From contig JBILGT010000017.1 of NCBI GenBank assembly GCA_044350895.1, positions 1-30,636 on the forward strand: a stretch of 30,636 nt of DNA, given 5' to 3'. Positions 21,689 to 30,219 of this stretch are shown piece after piece (positions within the stretch are counted from its first letter, which is position 1; every line of letters begins with the position of its first letter). The position numbers were made by a program, and so were the translations under genes. The notes under the pieces are model-generated. The model was not told where the DNA came from and searched no databases. It was given only the letters and a program-made list of their open reading frames with translations. The DNA is from OMIS01 sp044350895 (GTDB lineage: Bacteria > Patescibacteriota > Microgenomatia > UBA1400 > PJMF01).

Positions 21689-23119
21689 ATGTGGCTTACA
21701 ACTCTAGTAACACTCTATCTAGTACTTTCTTGTGTAGTGCGAGTGAGTCGATGGTTATCGATTGTCCAACAGAAAGAGTACCGCTTCGATAGACTTTCAA
21801 TATTTTTTCGCACTACGGAAGGACTGCAAGAATTAGTACGATTACCACTTCTCAGTGACTTTTCCAAAACAGGTTTTAAACGACCCAAGTTAACACTGCG
21901 CATGATTATTACTGCAGGAGTAAGTATTTACATTTTAATGCTTATGAATGTATATCTGCGATGGCCATTTATTCTGTATCTTTTATTTTTAAATTTATTT
22001 TTACCTTTTCTAATAGCAATTATTGCACTTTTACCAACTAAAGTTGTTGAGATATATGCGAGCTATTTGCTACGAAAAGCAGGACAAAAGATACGAAGCT
22101 CAAATGCAAAGGTGATCGGAATTACAGGCAGCTTTGGCAAAACAGCTACTAAAATTGTTTTGTCGCACGTCCTAAAACAAAAGTACTCAGTTTTTATGCC
22201 GCCGAGTTCCTACAATACAATACTTTCGATTTCTCAAAGTGTGCTGGATAGTTATTCAAATCAAGAAATTGCCGTCATTGAATATGCTGCATATAGAACA
22301 GGTGAAATAGCCAAACTTGCTGCTGAGATCAAACCAGAAATAGCAGTCATTACCGGACTCACAGCTCAACATCTGGGATTATTTGGCAGTGTTGAAAATA
22401 TTATTGCAGCCAAAAGTGAGCTCATCAAAGCATTACCAGCTCAGGCTACAATTTATTACGCAAATGAAAGTGCTTATAGAATAGTAGCACCCAATGACCT
22501 GAGCACAAAAAAAGTTATTCCTACAAAAGAAGTAACCGAAATAACTGGCAACCAATCTAAAAATGGGTGGTTAGAAATTACAGTGGGTAGTGAAAAATTA
22601 CAAACTAAGTTAGTTGGTGAGCAGTACATTGAAACTATCAAAACAGTTTGGGCAGTCGCTCGTGATCTGGGAATGAGTACAGCGCAATTCATTCAGGCCA
22701 TGCAAACATTTGTCCCCCCAAAGAACTTTACTTCACTTTCACTTTTGAAGACTGGCACGCGGCTCATTGATGATGGTGGAACTTCAAATCCAGTGGGCTT
22801 TACTGCCGCACTGCAGATTCTAAAAAAAGTTGATGCACATAAAAAGATTCTGATAACAAGTGGAATTGTAGATCTTGGTGAAAAAAGCGCACATATTCAT
22901 ACAGAGTTGGCTATGCAAGCGCATCAGATAGCAGATGAAGTTTGGTATGTCGGAAGTACAGGTAAAGAATTTTTCAGAGAAGTATTTGGTGAACAGTTGA
23001 TTGATTCACAAAGTAGTATTTTGCGGAAATTACAATCAACTTCAGCAGATCAACTACTGCTCATTGAAGGAAGAATGCCGGGGTGGTTTACTAAGGTACT
23101 CAACACAATGTTGAAATAA
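21689..23119 (+). CDS. Membrane-anchored Mur ligase-like protein (MurF-like)
   Basis: A 476-residue ATP-dependent amide ligase of the Mur superfamily. The N-terminal 120 residues hold about three transmembrane helices (4-20, 72-90, 93-116), which ordinary MurF lacks. The central ATPase domain starts with the P-loop GITGSFGKTATK (144-155). It continues with SYNTILSISQSVLD, VIEYAAYRTGEI and VITGLTAQHLGLFGS, like the MurF segments EMGMRxxGEI and the NIxxAHLxxFGS loop. The C-terminal domain holds LIDDGGTSNPVGFTAAL (usually DxYNANPxS), KKILITSGIVDLGEKS and EGRMPGWFTKVL. The family couples an amino acid or dipeptide to a carboxylate via an acyl-phosphate. The substrate is not readable; with the adjacent aminotransferase and FemX-like gene, a peptide-type envelope precursor is likely. 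Confidence 0.88.
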   Translation: MWLTTLVTLYLVLSCVVRVSRWLSIVQQKEYRFDRLSIFFRTTEGLQELVRLPLLSDFSKTGFKRPKLTLRMIITAGVSIYILMLMNVYLRWPFILYLLFLNLFLPFLIAIIALLPTKVVEIYASYLLRKAGQKIRSSNAKVIGITGSFGKTATKIVLSHVLKQKYSVFMPPSSYNTILSISQSVLDSYSNQEIAVIEYAAYRTGEIAKLAAEIKPEIAVITGLTAQHLGLFGSVENIIAAKSELIKALPAQATIYYANESAYRIVAPNDLSTKKVIPTKEVTEITGNQSKNGWLEITVGSEKLQTKLVGEQYIETIKTVWAVARDLGMSTAQFIQAMQTFVPPKNFTSLSLLKTGTRLIDDGGTSNPVGFTAALQILKKVDAHKKILITSGIVDLGEKSAHIHTELAMQAHQIADEVWYVGSTGKEFFREVFGEQLIDSQSSILRKLQSTSADQLLLIEGRMPGWFTKVLNTMLK

Positions 23120-23123
23120 AAGT

Positions 23124-24332
23124 ATGAAACATATTTTTAATAGTCTGGGATCAAACTATACATTACCGTTTTCATTGCAAGCGCTGATGTACTTGATCCA
23201 ACTTCCACCACGACAGAAAATTGTAGCCAAACTTGAATCGGCATGTAAAAAATTATTTCCAGCATTTGAAAATGGGCCATACTTTTTTTATAAAGGTCGC
23301 GATGCAATTGAATTTGTTTTGAAGAGTCATTCAATCGGTGATGGTGATCTTGTGCTCACACAAGCTTTTACATGTCATGCTATAGAAGCAGCAATTCGTC
23401 GTACTGGGGCTCAACCAGTTTTCGTGGATTTGGAAGAGAACTCACTACATCCAAGCGTAAAAACAATTTCTGCTGTGTATAAGCAACACCCTCAGGTAAA
23501 AGCACTTATCATCCAACACACTCTTGGTTTTGCTGCACCGATAACTAAAATTAGAAAATGGTGTACAGAAAATAATATTTTGTTGATTGAAGATTTAGCA
23601 CAAGCGTTTGGTGGAGTTGACGAATCAGGTGCACTGCTTGGAAGTACTGCTGATGCAATTATTCTGTCTTTCGGGCGCGACAAAATAATTGATGCCGTTT
23701 CAGGCGGAGTTTGTTTCATTAGAAAATATAGTGCACACACACATACTGAAAATTTTAGATCACTTACGTATAAAGTATTTTGCACTGATCTCTGGTATCC
23801 ATTCCTTACCTACTGTATTAGAAAAACTTATCCAATTTACTTGGGAAAAATTATTTTATTTGTTGCTAAGACAATGGGTTTAATTGTTTCACCTGTCAAA
23901 GCACGATTTGAATTTAGTACAGCACTGCCAGCTTCTGTGGCAGCACTGTCACTTACCTATTTTGAAACTTTACCAGAACAGCTTGCTCATAGAAGAAAAA
24001 TAGCTGAGATATACCAAGCAGCACTTGCAGAACTATCACTGGTGAAGAGTGCTGAAATTGCACAGGCAAGTTGTTTGAGATTTCCTATTGCAGTTGCTGA
24101 TCCCACAGCGTTAACACAGTACTTAGATCGGTGCGGAATTCATATTGGGGACCGCTGGTATAGAAGTGCCGTAGATAGTGGTAAGCTTGCGTATGCAAGT
24201 AAATATAAAACAGGCAGCTGCCCGAATGCAGAACATTTGAGCGCACGTTGTGTGAATCTACCAACACACCAATTTATAACTGAGGCAGATGCTGAATATA
24301 TTGCTGAGTGTATTAAAAAACATCTGAAATAA
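23124..24332 (+). CDS. DegT/DnrJ/EryC1/StrS family PLP aminotransferase
   Basis: A 402-residue PLP-dependent enzyme of the sugar aminotransferase family. The PLP lysine is probably K187 (SFGRDKIIDAVSGG) and the cofactor-binding acidic residue D157 in LIEDLAQAFGG. The N-terminal part has the expected KGRDAIEFVL and LTQAFTCHAIEAAIRRTGAQPVFVDLE motifs. Most relatives aminate UDP- or dTDP-ketosugars; the substrate here is not determinable from sequence. A mildly hydrophobic stretch (about 222-260) suggests membrane proximity. Spacing of 4 bases on each side places it in the operon with the MurF-like and FemX-like genes, so it may supply an amino group to which the peptide is attached. Confidence 0.88.
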   Translation: MKHIFNSLGSNYTLPFSLQALMYLIQLPPRQKIVAKLESACKKLFPAFENGPYFFYKGRDAIEFVLKSHSIGDGDLVLTQAFTCHAIEAAIRRTGAQPVFVDLEENSLHPSVKTISAVYKQHPQVKALIIQHTLGFAAPITKIRKWCTENNILLIEDLAQAFGGVDESGALLGSTADAIILSFGRDKIIDAVSGGVCFIRKYSAHTHTENFRSLTYKVFCTDLWYPFLTYCIRKTYPIYLGKIILFVAKTMGLIVSPVKARFEFSTALPASVAALSLTYFETLPEQLAHRRKIAEIYQAALAELSLVKSAEIAQASCLRFPIAVADPTALTQYLDRCGIHIGDRWYRSAVDSGKLAYASKYKTGSCPNAEHLSARCVNLPTHQFITEADAEYIAECIKKHLK

Positions 24333-24336
24333 TACT

Positions 24337-25347
24337 ATGGAACACACATACTGTACTTCAAAAACTGAGTGGGAATCATTACTGCAGCATTTTCCACAAG
24401 CAAACTTTCTACAATCTTGGAATTGGGGAGAGTTTCAGCAGAGTCTTGGGAAACAGGTGGTTCGGATTTCGGCCCAAGTGGGTAACAGCCGTGGAGTTGC
24501 ACAACTTGTAGTTGAGCCTGCCAAACGAGGCACATATGCAGCTGTGGCAGGTGGGCCACTCATAGATTGGCAGAATGAAGCTTTTGTTTCAGAATTCTTT
24601 TCTATACTGGGAGAAGAAGCACGAAAACAAAACTGTGTATTCTTGCGGTTCAGGCCACAAGAAGTACAGACAAATATTTCATTACAGCTTATTAAAAAAA
24701 TTTCAGCACGACTTGCGCCCATGCACTTGACTGCAGATTTAACGCTTCAGCTTGATATCACTAAAACTGAAGATGAGCTGCTTGTTCAAATGCGAAAAGG
24801 CACTCGGTATGAAATCAAAAAAGCTCAGAAGCTGGGAATCACCACTGAAGTAACGACTGATATTGCCCATATCGAAGAATTTTACCAACACCAGTTAGAA
24901 GTGGCGCAGCGACATAACTTTGTGCCGTTCTCATTTCAGTTTTTACACGAGCAGTTTGCCGCTTTTTTACCAGATCAACAAGTGGCTCTCATCAACTCCT
25001 ACTTTGATTCGCAGCTGCTGGCCTCTGCATTCATTATTTTTTATAACAATGAAGCTGTCTATCATTATGGAATCTCAACAGAAGCAAATGCTAAGTTACC
25101 AGGTGCGTATGCAACGCAGTGGGCGGCGATTTGTGAAGCAAAAAAAAGAGGCTGCACTACCTATAATTTTTGGGGCATTGCTCCAGAAGGTAAAACTGAT
25201 CATCGCTTTGCTGGAGTGTCGCTGTTTAAGCGTGGATTTGGTGGCAGTGAAGTAGAGTACTTACCAGCACATGACATTCCACTGAGTCCAGTGTACTGGG
25301 GCCCATGGTTATTTGAAACTATTCGTAAAAAGTTGCGGCACTTATAA
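24337..25347 (+). CDS. FemX/FemAB-like peptidoglycan bridge aminoacyltransferase
   Basis: A 336-residue protein of the FemABX family, tandem GNAT-fold enzymes that transfer an amino acid from aminoacyl-tRNA to the lipid-linked peptidoglycan stem peptide. Visible features are the N-terminal NFLQSWNWGEFQQSLGKQVVRI, typical of FemX, the LTLQLDITKTEDELLVQMRKGTRYEIKKAQ segment (FemAB proteins show MRxxTRxxIRxA here), and the C-terminal GNAT part with ASAFIIFYNNEAVYHYGIS, NAKLPGAYATQWAAI, TTYNFWGIAPEG and LFKRGFGGSEVEYL. No coiled-coil insertion is evident, consistent with the shorter FemX form. It ends 4 bases before the convergent ABC-binding-protein gene. Confidence 0.9.
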   Translation: MEHTYCTSKTEWESLLQHFPQANFLQSWNWGEFQQSLGKQVVRISAQVGNSRGVAQLVVEPAKRGTYAAVAGGPLIDWQNEAFVSEFFSILGEEARKQNCVFLRFRPQEVQTNISLQLIKKISARLAPMHLTADLTLQLDITKTEDELLVQMRKGTRYEIKKAQKLGITTEVTTDIAHIEEFYQHQLEVAQRHNFVPFSFQFLHEQFAAFLPDQQVALINSYFDSQLLASAFIIFYNNEAVYHYGISTEANAKLPGAYATQWAAICEAKKRGCTTYNFWGIAPEGKTDHRFAGVSLFKRGFGGSEVEYLPAHDIPLSPVYWGPWLFETIRKKLRHL

Positions 25348-25351
25348 AATT

Positions 25352-26764
25352 TTAAATTTTACTTTTTCGTTCAGCTTCATAGTTCCACAGGTACCGTAAG
25401 AAAATTGCTGGAGGATCTTCCAAGAAGAACTGTTGAAATTCTTGATAAATTTCTGTTCGTTCCTGTTGATCGTAGGTTTGTCGACCTTTTTCAAGTAAGT
25501 TATCAATACGAGTGTTTTTGTAACCGGTAAAGTTGGTGCTTTCATTTGAGTGCCACAGTGCATATTGATCTGGGTCACTGGGGACTTCTTGTCCAATCAA
25601 GAGTGTTTGAAAATTGCTGGTATCAGGGAAGTTGTTGATACGAATTGAAGGATTGATTTTGACATTTTCACAGACGGATTTATCTTTTATTGCGCTACTT
25701 TTTTGACAGTTCTCAAAAACCTCTTGTCCAAATTCTTGCCAAGTCTTTTTGATGGCTTCAGCTTCCTGAGCAAAGAGTGCAGTGGTAGTTATTTCAAAAG
25801 TGAGTGGTTGTCCAGGTGGTTCTGCAAGGAGTCGTTCTGAACCACGCTCCCAATCTTTATCGTAGGTTTTCCCCCCAGGTAAGTATGCCCAAGAGAGTGG
25901 ACTGATCGGTCCAATTGCACGCTCTTCGTTATGCTGTTTCTCCAGTGCATATGAGAGTGCTTGTCTCACGCTCTTACTAAAAAGTGGATCACGAGTATTA
26001 AAAAAGAGAGCTAAGTACTGATTTTGATTGAGTGATTTGGTCACATCAATACTGGGCCAGTTATAGATATCGTGTTCTCGAGCTAAGTTGGGGAGGATAT
26101 CAACTTCACCTCGTTTGAAAGCAATAATTGCATCATCCTCAGTTTGATAAAAGCGGTAAATAAATCGTTCACCATTGCCATCAACAACGAGCTCTTTAAG
26201 TCGATTACCTTTTTTAATATAGTTGCTGATTTTATAGGGTCCTATGCCAATGAGTGTGGGACGAGAAAGGAAGAGTGGACCTTTGAGCGTGCCTTGTTTC
26301 AGTAATGGTTGCGAAACTGAAGTAGGAAATGGTGCAAACGGTGAAGGAAGTTTAAAGACAATATCATTGGGTGTAATGATGGTTTCAACATCGGGGAAAC
26401 TGTATTGAATATCACTTGGTGAAACAGGCGTACCATCTTGCCAAATAATATTCTTTTTAAGAACAAATCGGTATGTTTTGCCATCTTGTTCAATCGTCCA
26501 TCGTTCAGCTAATGCTGGCACAATTGAACCATCGGAAGCGGCAACAGTGAGCCCGAGACTCAGCTGGTTGGTAATATCCTTGGGAAGGTTTGTTAAACTT
26601 GATTCACCAATAATACCAATGTAGTGGCGCTTACTTACGGCAATCGAGTCAACGAGCGGTGGTAGCAGAAACCAGAAAAAAATTATTCCAATGACGAGCG
26701 AGGTGATAATAATGAACCCATGCTTTTTGAAGTAGGCAGTCAGGTACCAGTAAAATTTTCTCAT
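25352..26764 (-). CDS. Peptide/oligopeptide-type ABC transporter substrate-binding protein
   Basis: A 470-residue extracytoplasmic solute-binding protein of family 5 (DppA/OppA-like), anchored by an N-terminal transmembrane helix (FIIITSLVIGIIFFWFLLPPL) rather than a lipobox. Family features include LSLGLTVAASDGSIVPALAERW, YRFVLKKNIIWQDGTPVSPSDIQYSF, YLALFFNTRDPLFSKSVRQALSYAL and the C-terminal RTEIYQEFQQFFLEDPPAIFLRY. It is slightly shorter than typical members. No permease or ATPase genes are in the window, so it may serve a transporter elsewhere or have another role. The start is preceded by TACTAT 5 nt upstream and no Shine-Dalgarno. It is the last gene of the recA-rny-secG direction run. 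Confidence 0.87.
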   Translation of the reverse strand: MRKFYWYLTAYFKKHGFIIITSLVIGIIFFWFLLPPLVDSIAVSKRHYIGIIGESSLTNLPKDITNQLSLGLTVAASDGSIVPALAERWTIEQDGKTYRFVLKKNIIWQDGTPVSPSDIQYSFPDVETIITPNDIVFKLPSPFAPFPTSVSQPLLKQGTLKGPLFLSRPTLIGIGPYKISNYIKKGNRLKELVVDGNGERFIYRFYQTEDDAIIAFKRGEVDILPNLAREHDIYNWPSIDVTKSLNQNQYLALFFNTRDPLFSKSVRQALSYALEKQHNEERAIGPISPLSWAYLPGGKTYDKDWERGSERLLAEPPGQPLTFEITTTALFAQEAEAIKKTWQEFGQEVFENCQKSSAIKDKSVCENVKINPSIRINNFPDTSNFQTLLIGQEVPSDPDQYALWHSNESTNFTGYKNTRIDNLLEKGRQTYDQQERTEIYQEFQQFFLEDPPAIFLRYLWNYEAERKSKI

Positions 26765-26779
26765 TATGTATAGTATCGC

Positions 26780-26998
26780 TTATGAAACGATTAAGAGCAC
26801 TATGGAGTTAATAGTAAATAATGCAGCACACACAATGCTCCCAATAAATACCACTTTCTCAATACCTCGTCGGGTGTGGTAGGTTTCACCACCGCCACCC
26901 CAAGCAGCACCCAGTCCAGATCCTTGAGATTGCAGTAAAATGCTTGCAACTAGGCAGATCGAAAGTATGATTTGGATAACAAGTAAAACAGTCTGCAT
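26780..26998 (-). CDS. secG: Preprotein translocase subunit SecG
   Basis: A 72-residue membrane protein with two transmembrane helices (about 3-22 and 50-71), the standard SecG layout, stimulating protein translocation through SecYEG. The loop between them carries the typical QSQGSGLGAAWGGGGE motif followed by the TRRGIEK region. A Shine-Dalgarno AAGGAG lies 5 nt before the ATG and overlaps the region just after the rny stop (8-bp gap), so secG is probably translated from the rny transcript. Confidence 0.95.
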   Translation of the reverse strand: MQTVLLVIQIILSICLVASILLQSQGSGLGAAWGGGGETYHTRRGIEKVVFIGSIVCAALFTINSIVLLIVS

Positions 26999-27006
26999 AC
27001 TACTCC

Positions 27007-28662
27007 TTAGTTGGCTACTTCTTGGTTTCGTGTTTCACGGATCACCGTGACAGTGACTGTACCAGGATACGTCATTGTATTCTTAATTTCATCTCTAATT
27101 TTAAGACTGAGGACACGAACGTCATCATCTTTAGATTTTTGAGGTTTAAGTATAACGCGTACTTCACGTCCGGCTTGGATAGCATAGGCCATTTCAACTT
27201 CTTCGTACTTTGTAGCAATTTGCTCAAGACTCTGGAGTCGTTTGACATATTCGTCATAGTTCTCATAGCGAGCACCAGGACGAGCACCTGAAATTGCGTC
27301 AGCAATATAGACAACCATTTGCTCTGGACCAGAGAATGGTTCATCTTCATGATGTTGGGCAATACAGTCAACAACTGCTTGTGGCATATTGAAGCGTTTG
27401 GCAATTTTGATACCTAGCTCAACGTGACTACCTTCAGATTCTTCTGAAACTTTACCAATATCATGGAGTAAACAGCCGAGCTTGACGATGTTGACATCAA
27501 TCTTAAGTTCACTGGCAAGCTTGATACCAATACGTGTTTCTTCAAGCGTATGGGCAATCAAGTTTTGTCCATATGAGAAGCGGTATTTAAACTTACCAAT
27601 CATGCGCATCAAATCAATTGGAAGGTTATAGATTCCCAGCTCATGACAGAGTGCTTTTCCTGCTTCAAAGATGGTTTTATCAATTTCAGTTTTAACCCGT
27701 TCAACAACTTCTTCAATACGAGAAGGTTGGATTCGGCCATCTTTAACAAGTCGCTCCAAAGAAATGCGTGCAATTTCACGACGGACTGGGTCAAAACAAG
27801 AAAGACGAACTTCAGTAGGAGACATATCTAAATCGACATCGACACCTGTGGCACGCTCAAATGCATTGATGTTGCGACCAGCTTTACCAATGATTTTACC
27901 TTTAGCATCTTCGGAAGGGAGTGTCACTACAGAAACAGTGTATTCAGGAACGTACTCAGTAGCACCATGTTTCATGGCATCAATCAATATATCGCGGACA
28001 ATTACATTTGCTTCTGTTAATGCCTCTTCTTCTTTTTGTTTAATGAGACGTGCTTTTTCTTTTGAAAGAGTTTTGTCAAGTTGATCTAAAAGCTGTTGAC
28101 GAGCTTCATCTGTGGTGAGACTGGAAAGGTCTTCAAGTTTCTTTAAAAGATCTTCCTTTTGTTTATTAAGTGTCTTTTTAAGACCATCAATATTGACTTT
28201 TTCACTTTCTAATCCTGCTTCACGTTGATCGATTTGAGAAAGACGTTCCTGCAGTTTATCGAGATTGAACTCTAATTTTCGTTGCTGGTCATCAAGCTGA
28301 CGTGTGACTTCTCGATTTTCTTGCTCAGCTTTACTGCGGAGTGCCAGTGCTTCTGCTTTAGCTTCGACAACGATTTCTCGTGCTTTTGCTTTTGCTTCGC
28401 GAATTACATCTTGCTCATCAATAAGATGGGCTGGGATGGGTTGTGGTGTAGGTGCTTGCGCTTGAACGACAGGTGCAGCTGCTGGTGTCTTCTGGACAGG
28501 CGCAACTGGTTTCTGAGGGACTTGCTGGGCTCGTTTGTCTACTTGTGGCTGTGGTGCTGGTGTGCGTAATGGTTGGACTGGAACGTGTGGACGTTTTACA
28601 GGCGCGCCACCAGGCTTGGTTTGGGCACCAAAGAGGGTAGAAAGGTTGCTAAAAAATGACAT
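27007..28662 (-). CDS. rny: Ribonuclease Y, without N-terminal transmembrane helix
   Basis: An endoribonuclease that initiates mRNA decay. The start is set at MSFFSNLSTLFG (28662), supported by AAGGAG with 5-nt spacing, giving 551 aa. The N-terminus is a Pro/Ala/Gln/Lys-rich segment (about 13-80), then a long coiled coil (about 82-220), a KH domain with GKIIGKAGRNINAF (255-268), and the HD domain with catalytic HD at 400-401 (LLHDIGK) and a downstream AQHHEDEP. Canonical RNase Y begins with a transmembrane helix; none is present here, so the enzyme may be cytosolic or held by the short amphipathic start (SFFSNLSTLF). It is expressed from a promoter at the end of recA, through a folded leader. 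Confidence 0.96.
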   Translation of the reverse strand: MSFFSNLSTLFGAQTKPGGAPVKRPHVPVQPLRTPAPQPQVDKRAQQVPQKPVAPVQKTPAAAPVVQAQAPTPQPIPAHLIDEQDVIREAKAKAREIVVEAKAEALALRSKAEQENREVTRQLDDQQRKLEFNLDKLQERLSQIDQREAGLESEKVNIDGLKKTLNKQKEDLLKKLEDLSSLTTDEARQQLLDQLDKTLSKEKARLIKQKEEEALTEANVIVRDILIDAMKHGATEYVPEYTVSVVTLPSEDAKGKIIGKAGRNINAFERATGVDVDLDMSPTEVRLSCFDPVRREIARISLERLVKDGRIQPSRIEEVVERVKTEIDKTIFEAGKALCHELGIYNLPIDLMRMIGKFKYRFSYGQNLIAHTLEETRIGIKLASELKIDVNIVKLGCLLHDIGKVSEESEGSHVELGIKIAKRFNMPQAVVDCIAQHHEDEPFSGPEQMVVYIADAISGARPGARYENYDEYVKRLQSLEQIATKYEEVEMAYAIQAGREVRVILKPQKSKDDDVRVLSLKIRDEIKNTMTYPGTVTVTVIRETRNQEVAN

Positions 28663-28676
28663 ATCACTCCTTAATT

Positions 28677-28887
28677 GTGTTCTCGAAAGGTACACATTCG
28701 GGAGAAACCGTCGTACTTGAAAGGATGTATCTACTATAACTGGAAACACCTACTACACGGATACTCGCCCTGTAGGTTCTTGCAGATTGCTGATTAGATT
28801 TATAGTTCTAACGCCAGTCATATGTAAGTTACTTAATATTATTAATTACTTTCAGTAAGTACTAATTAGGTTTCTCTAAGAGAACAC
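28677..28887 (-). ncRNA. Structured 5' leader RNA of rny
   Basis: Two nested long-range perfect helices close this leader. P1 is 28880-28887 with 28677-28684 (GTGTTCTC / GAGAACAC on the minus strand). P2 is 28869-28876 with 28702-28709 (GAGAAACC / GGTTTCTC). They are separated by only 3 nt on the 5' side. Inside are small hairpins: TTACT/AGTAA, TTAAT/ATTAA, TTAGA/TCTAA and CCTAC/GTAGG. The predicted transcript starts within about 4 nt of P1, and P1 ends 4 nt before the AAGGAG of rny. No reading frame explains the region. I know of no described element of this shape; it could control rny translation or decay, for example by self-cleavage feedback, but that is inference. Confidence 0.6.
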
Positions 28888-28896
28888 TTGCTCCTC

Positions 28897-28925
28897 ATTG
28901 TACTCTTTGCGTGCCCAAACGTCAA
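28897..28925 (-). promoter_or_regulatory. Sigma-70 promoter for rny-secG
   Basis: TTGACG (28920-28925), 17 bp, TACAAT (28897-28902), lying just beyond the recA stop codon. The predicted +1 is near 28890, at the base of helix P1 of the leader RNA. Confidence 0.78.
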
Positions 28926-28927
28926 TG

Positions 28928-29974
28928 TTAGCCACGCTTTTCTTGAATCTTCTGCCAGATCTCTTTTTGCAGCTTCTTAAGCAAATCAGGATGCTCTACC
29001 AGATGTTGTTTGGCTGCTTCACGACCTTGTGCGAGGACTTCACCGTTATATTTGAAGAAACTGCCACTTTTCTCCACAACTTTCTCTTGAACACCGATAT
29101 CCACAATGTCTCCTGTCAAAGAAATACCATTTTCATCCATGTCAAACTCTGCAACTTGGAATGGAGGAGCGACTTTGTTTTTCTTTACACGAACGCGATG
29201 CCGACTGCCAATGACATTTTCGCCTTCTTGAATATTGGCGGTTTTTCGGACATCAAGGCGCAGTGTGGCATAAAACTTGAGTGCATTGCCCCCAGTTGTT
29301 GTCTCTGGACTTCCAAACATGACACCAATCTTCATACGAATCTGGTTGGTGAAAATAACAAGTGTTTTTGTCTTGTTGATGGCTGCGGTAAGTTTACGCA
29401 TAGCCTGAGACATGAGACGTGCTTGGACACCCATTTGAGAATCACCCATATCACCTTCAATTTCAGACTTTGGCACAAGTGCAGCGACTGAGTCGATAAC
29501 AATGATATCGACACCACCTGAACGGATCAGTGTCTCAGCAATTTCGAGTGCTTGCTCACCATAGTCTGGCTGAGAAATGATTAAATCATTCAAGTTAACA
29601 CCAATTTTACTGGCTCGGAGTGGGTCAAGTGCATGCTCAACGTCAATGAATGCAGCAATGCCGCCTTCTTTTTGGACATTTGCAATTGCATGCAGACAGA
29701 GTGTTGTTTTACCAGATGCTTCTGGTCCGTAAATTTCTACGATTCTTCCCTTAGGATAGCCACCAACACCAAGTGCGAGGTCAAGTGCAAGTGATCCTGA
29801 ACGAACTACTGGCATTGATTCCATATTTTTGAGGGAATCACCCATAGTCATGATAGAACCTTTACCATAGTCCTTTTCAATTTGTTGCATTGCTATCTGA
29901 ATAGCCTGCATACGCTGATTTTTGGTGTCATCTTGCGTAGTCTTGTCTGTTGGTTTCACGTCTGTTTTGGACAT
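28928..29974 (-). CDS. recA: Recombinase RecA
   Basis: The DNA strand-exchange ATPase for homologous recombination and SOS signalling. It has 348 residues, a normal length. The Walker A motif GPEASGKTT is at 83-91; further motifs are VEHALD, the Walker B IIVIDSVAALVP, MSQAMRKLTAAINKT, IFTNQIRMKIGVMFGSPETTTGGNALKFYA (L2 region) and a C-terminal basic/acidic domain. No intein or insertion is visible. The start is supported by AAAGG about 6 nt before the ATG. A dyad (30021-30036) just after the predicted promoter could be a repressor site. The rny promoter begins immediately downstream of the stop. Confidence 0.98.
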   Translation of the reverse strand: MSKTDVKPTDKTTQDDTKNQRMQAIQIAMQQIEKDYGKGSIMTMGDSLKNMESMPVVRSGSLALDLALGVGGYPKGRIVEIYGPEASGKTTLCLHAIANVQKEGGIAAFIDVEHALDPLRASKIGVNLNDLIISQPDYGEQALEIAETLIRSGGVDIIVIDSVAALVPKSEIEGDMGDSQMGVQARLMSQAMRKLTAAINKTKTLVIFTNQIRMKIGVMFGSPETTTGGNALKFYATLRLDVRKTANIQEGENVIGSRHRVRVKKNKVAPPFQVAEFDMDENGISLTGDIVDIGVQEKVVEKSGSFFKYNGEVLAQGREAAKQHLVEHPDLLKKLQKEIWQKIQEKRG

Positions 29975-30020
29975 GTGCGCCTTTCGTATGATTAATAGTC
30001 AGCGGGGAAGTAATTACAGT

Positions 30021-30036
30021 ACTCTAATACTAGAGT
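30021..30036. promoter_or_regulatory. Candidate operator upstream of recA
   Basis: ACTCTA-N4-TAGAGT is a perfect 6-bp dyad downstream of the -10 candidate of recA (about +7 to +22). The position suits a LexA-type repressor, but the sequence is not a box I recognise and no lexA is in the window. Confidence 0.4.
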
Positions 30037-30049
30037 GGTCCGCCTTGCT

Positions 30050-30055
30050 TGTATA
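30050..30055 (-). promoter_or_regulatory. -10 element of the recA promoter (tentative)
   Basis: TATACA on the minus strand about 75 nt before the recA ATG. The -35 region is weak (TTTTTG at 17 bp, or TTGCAA at an atypical 14 bp). Apart from this and the dyad I see nothing else between 29975 and 30204. Confidence 0.35.
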
Positions 30056-30219
30056 GTGCAACTGATATCTTGCAAAAACTGTAGGACAAGATATAGAACA
30101 AATTTTTATTGAACGCAAGTCTCAAAAGCAGTATGAAATGTGTGTATCCCAGATCTGGAAGAGTGATATTTTTAACACCCACTTGCAGTTTTGATGTTAA
30201 AAGATATAGTTAAAGCATT

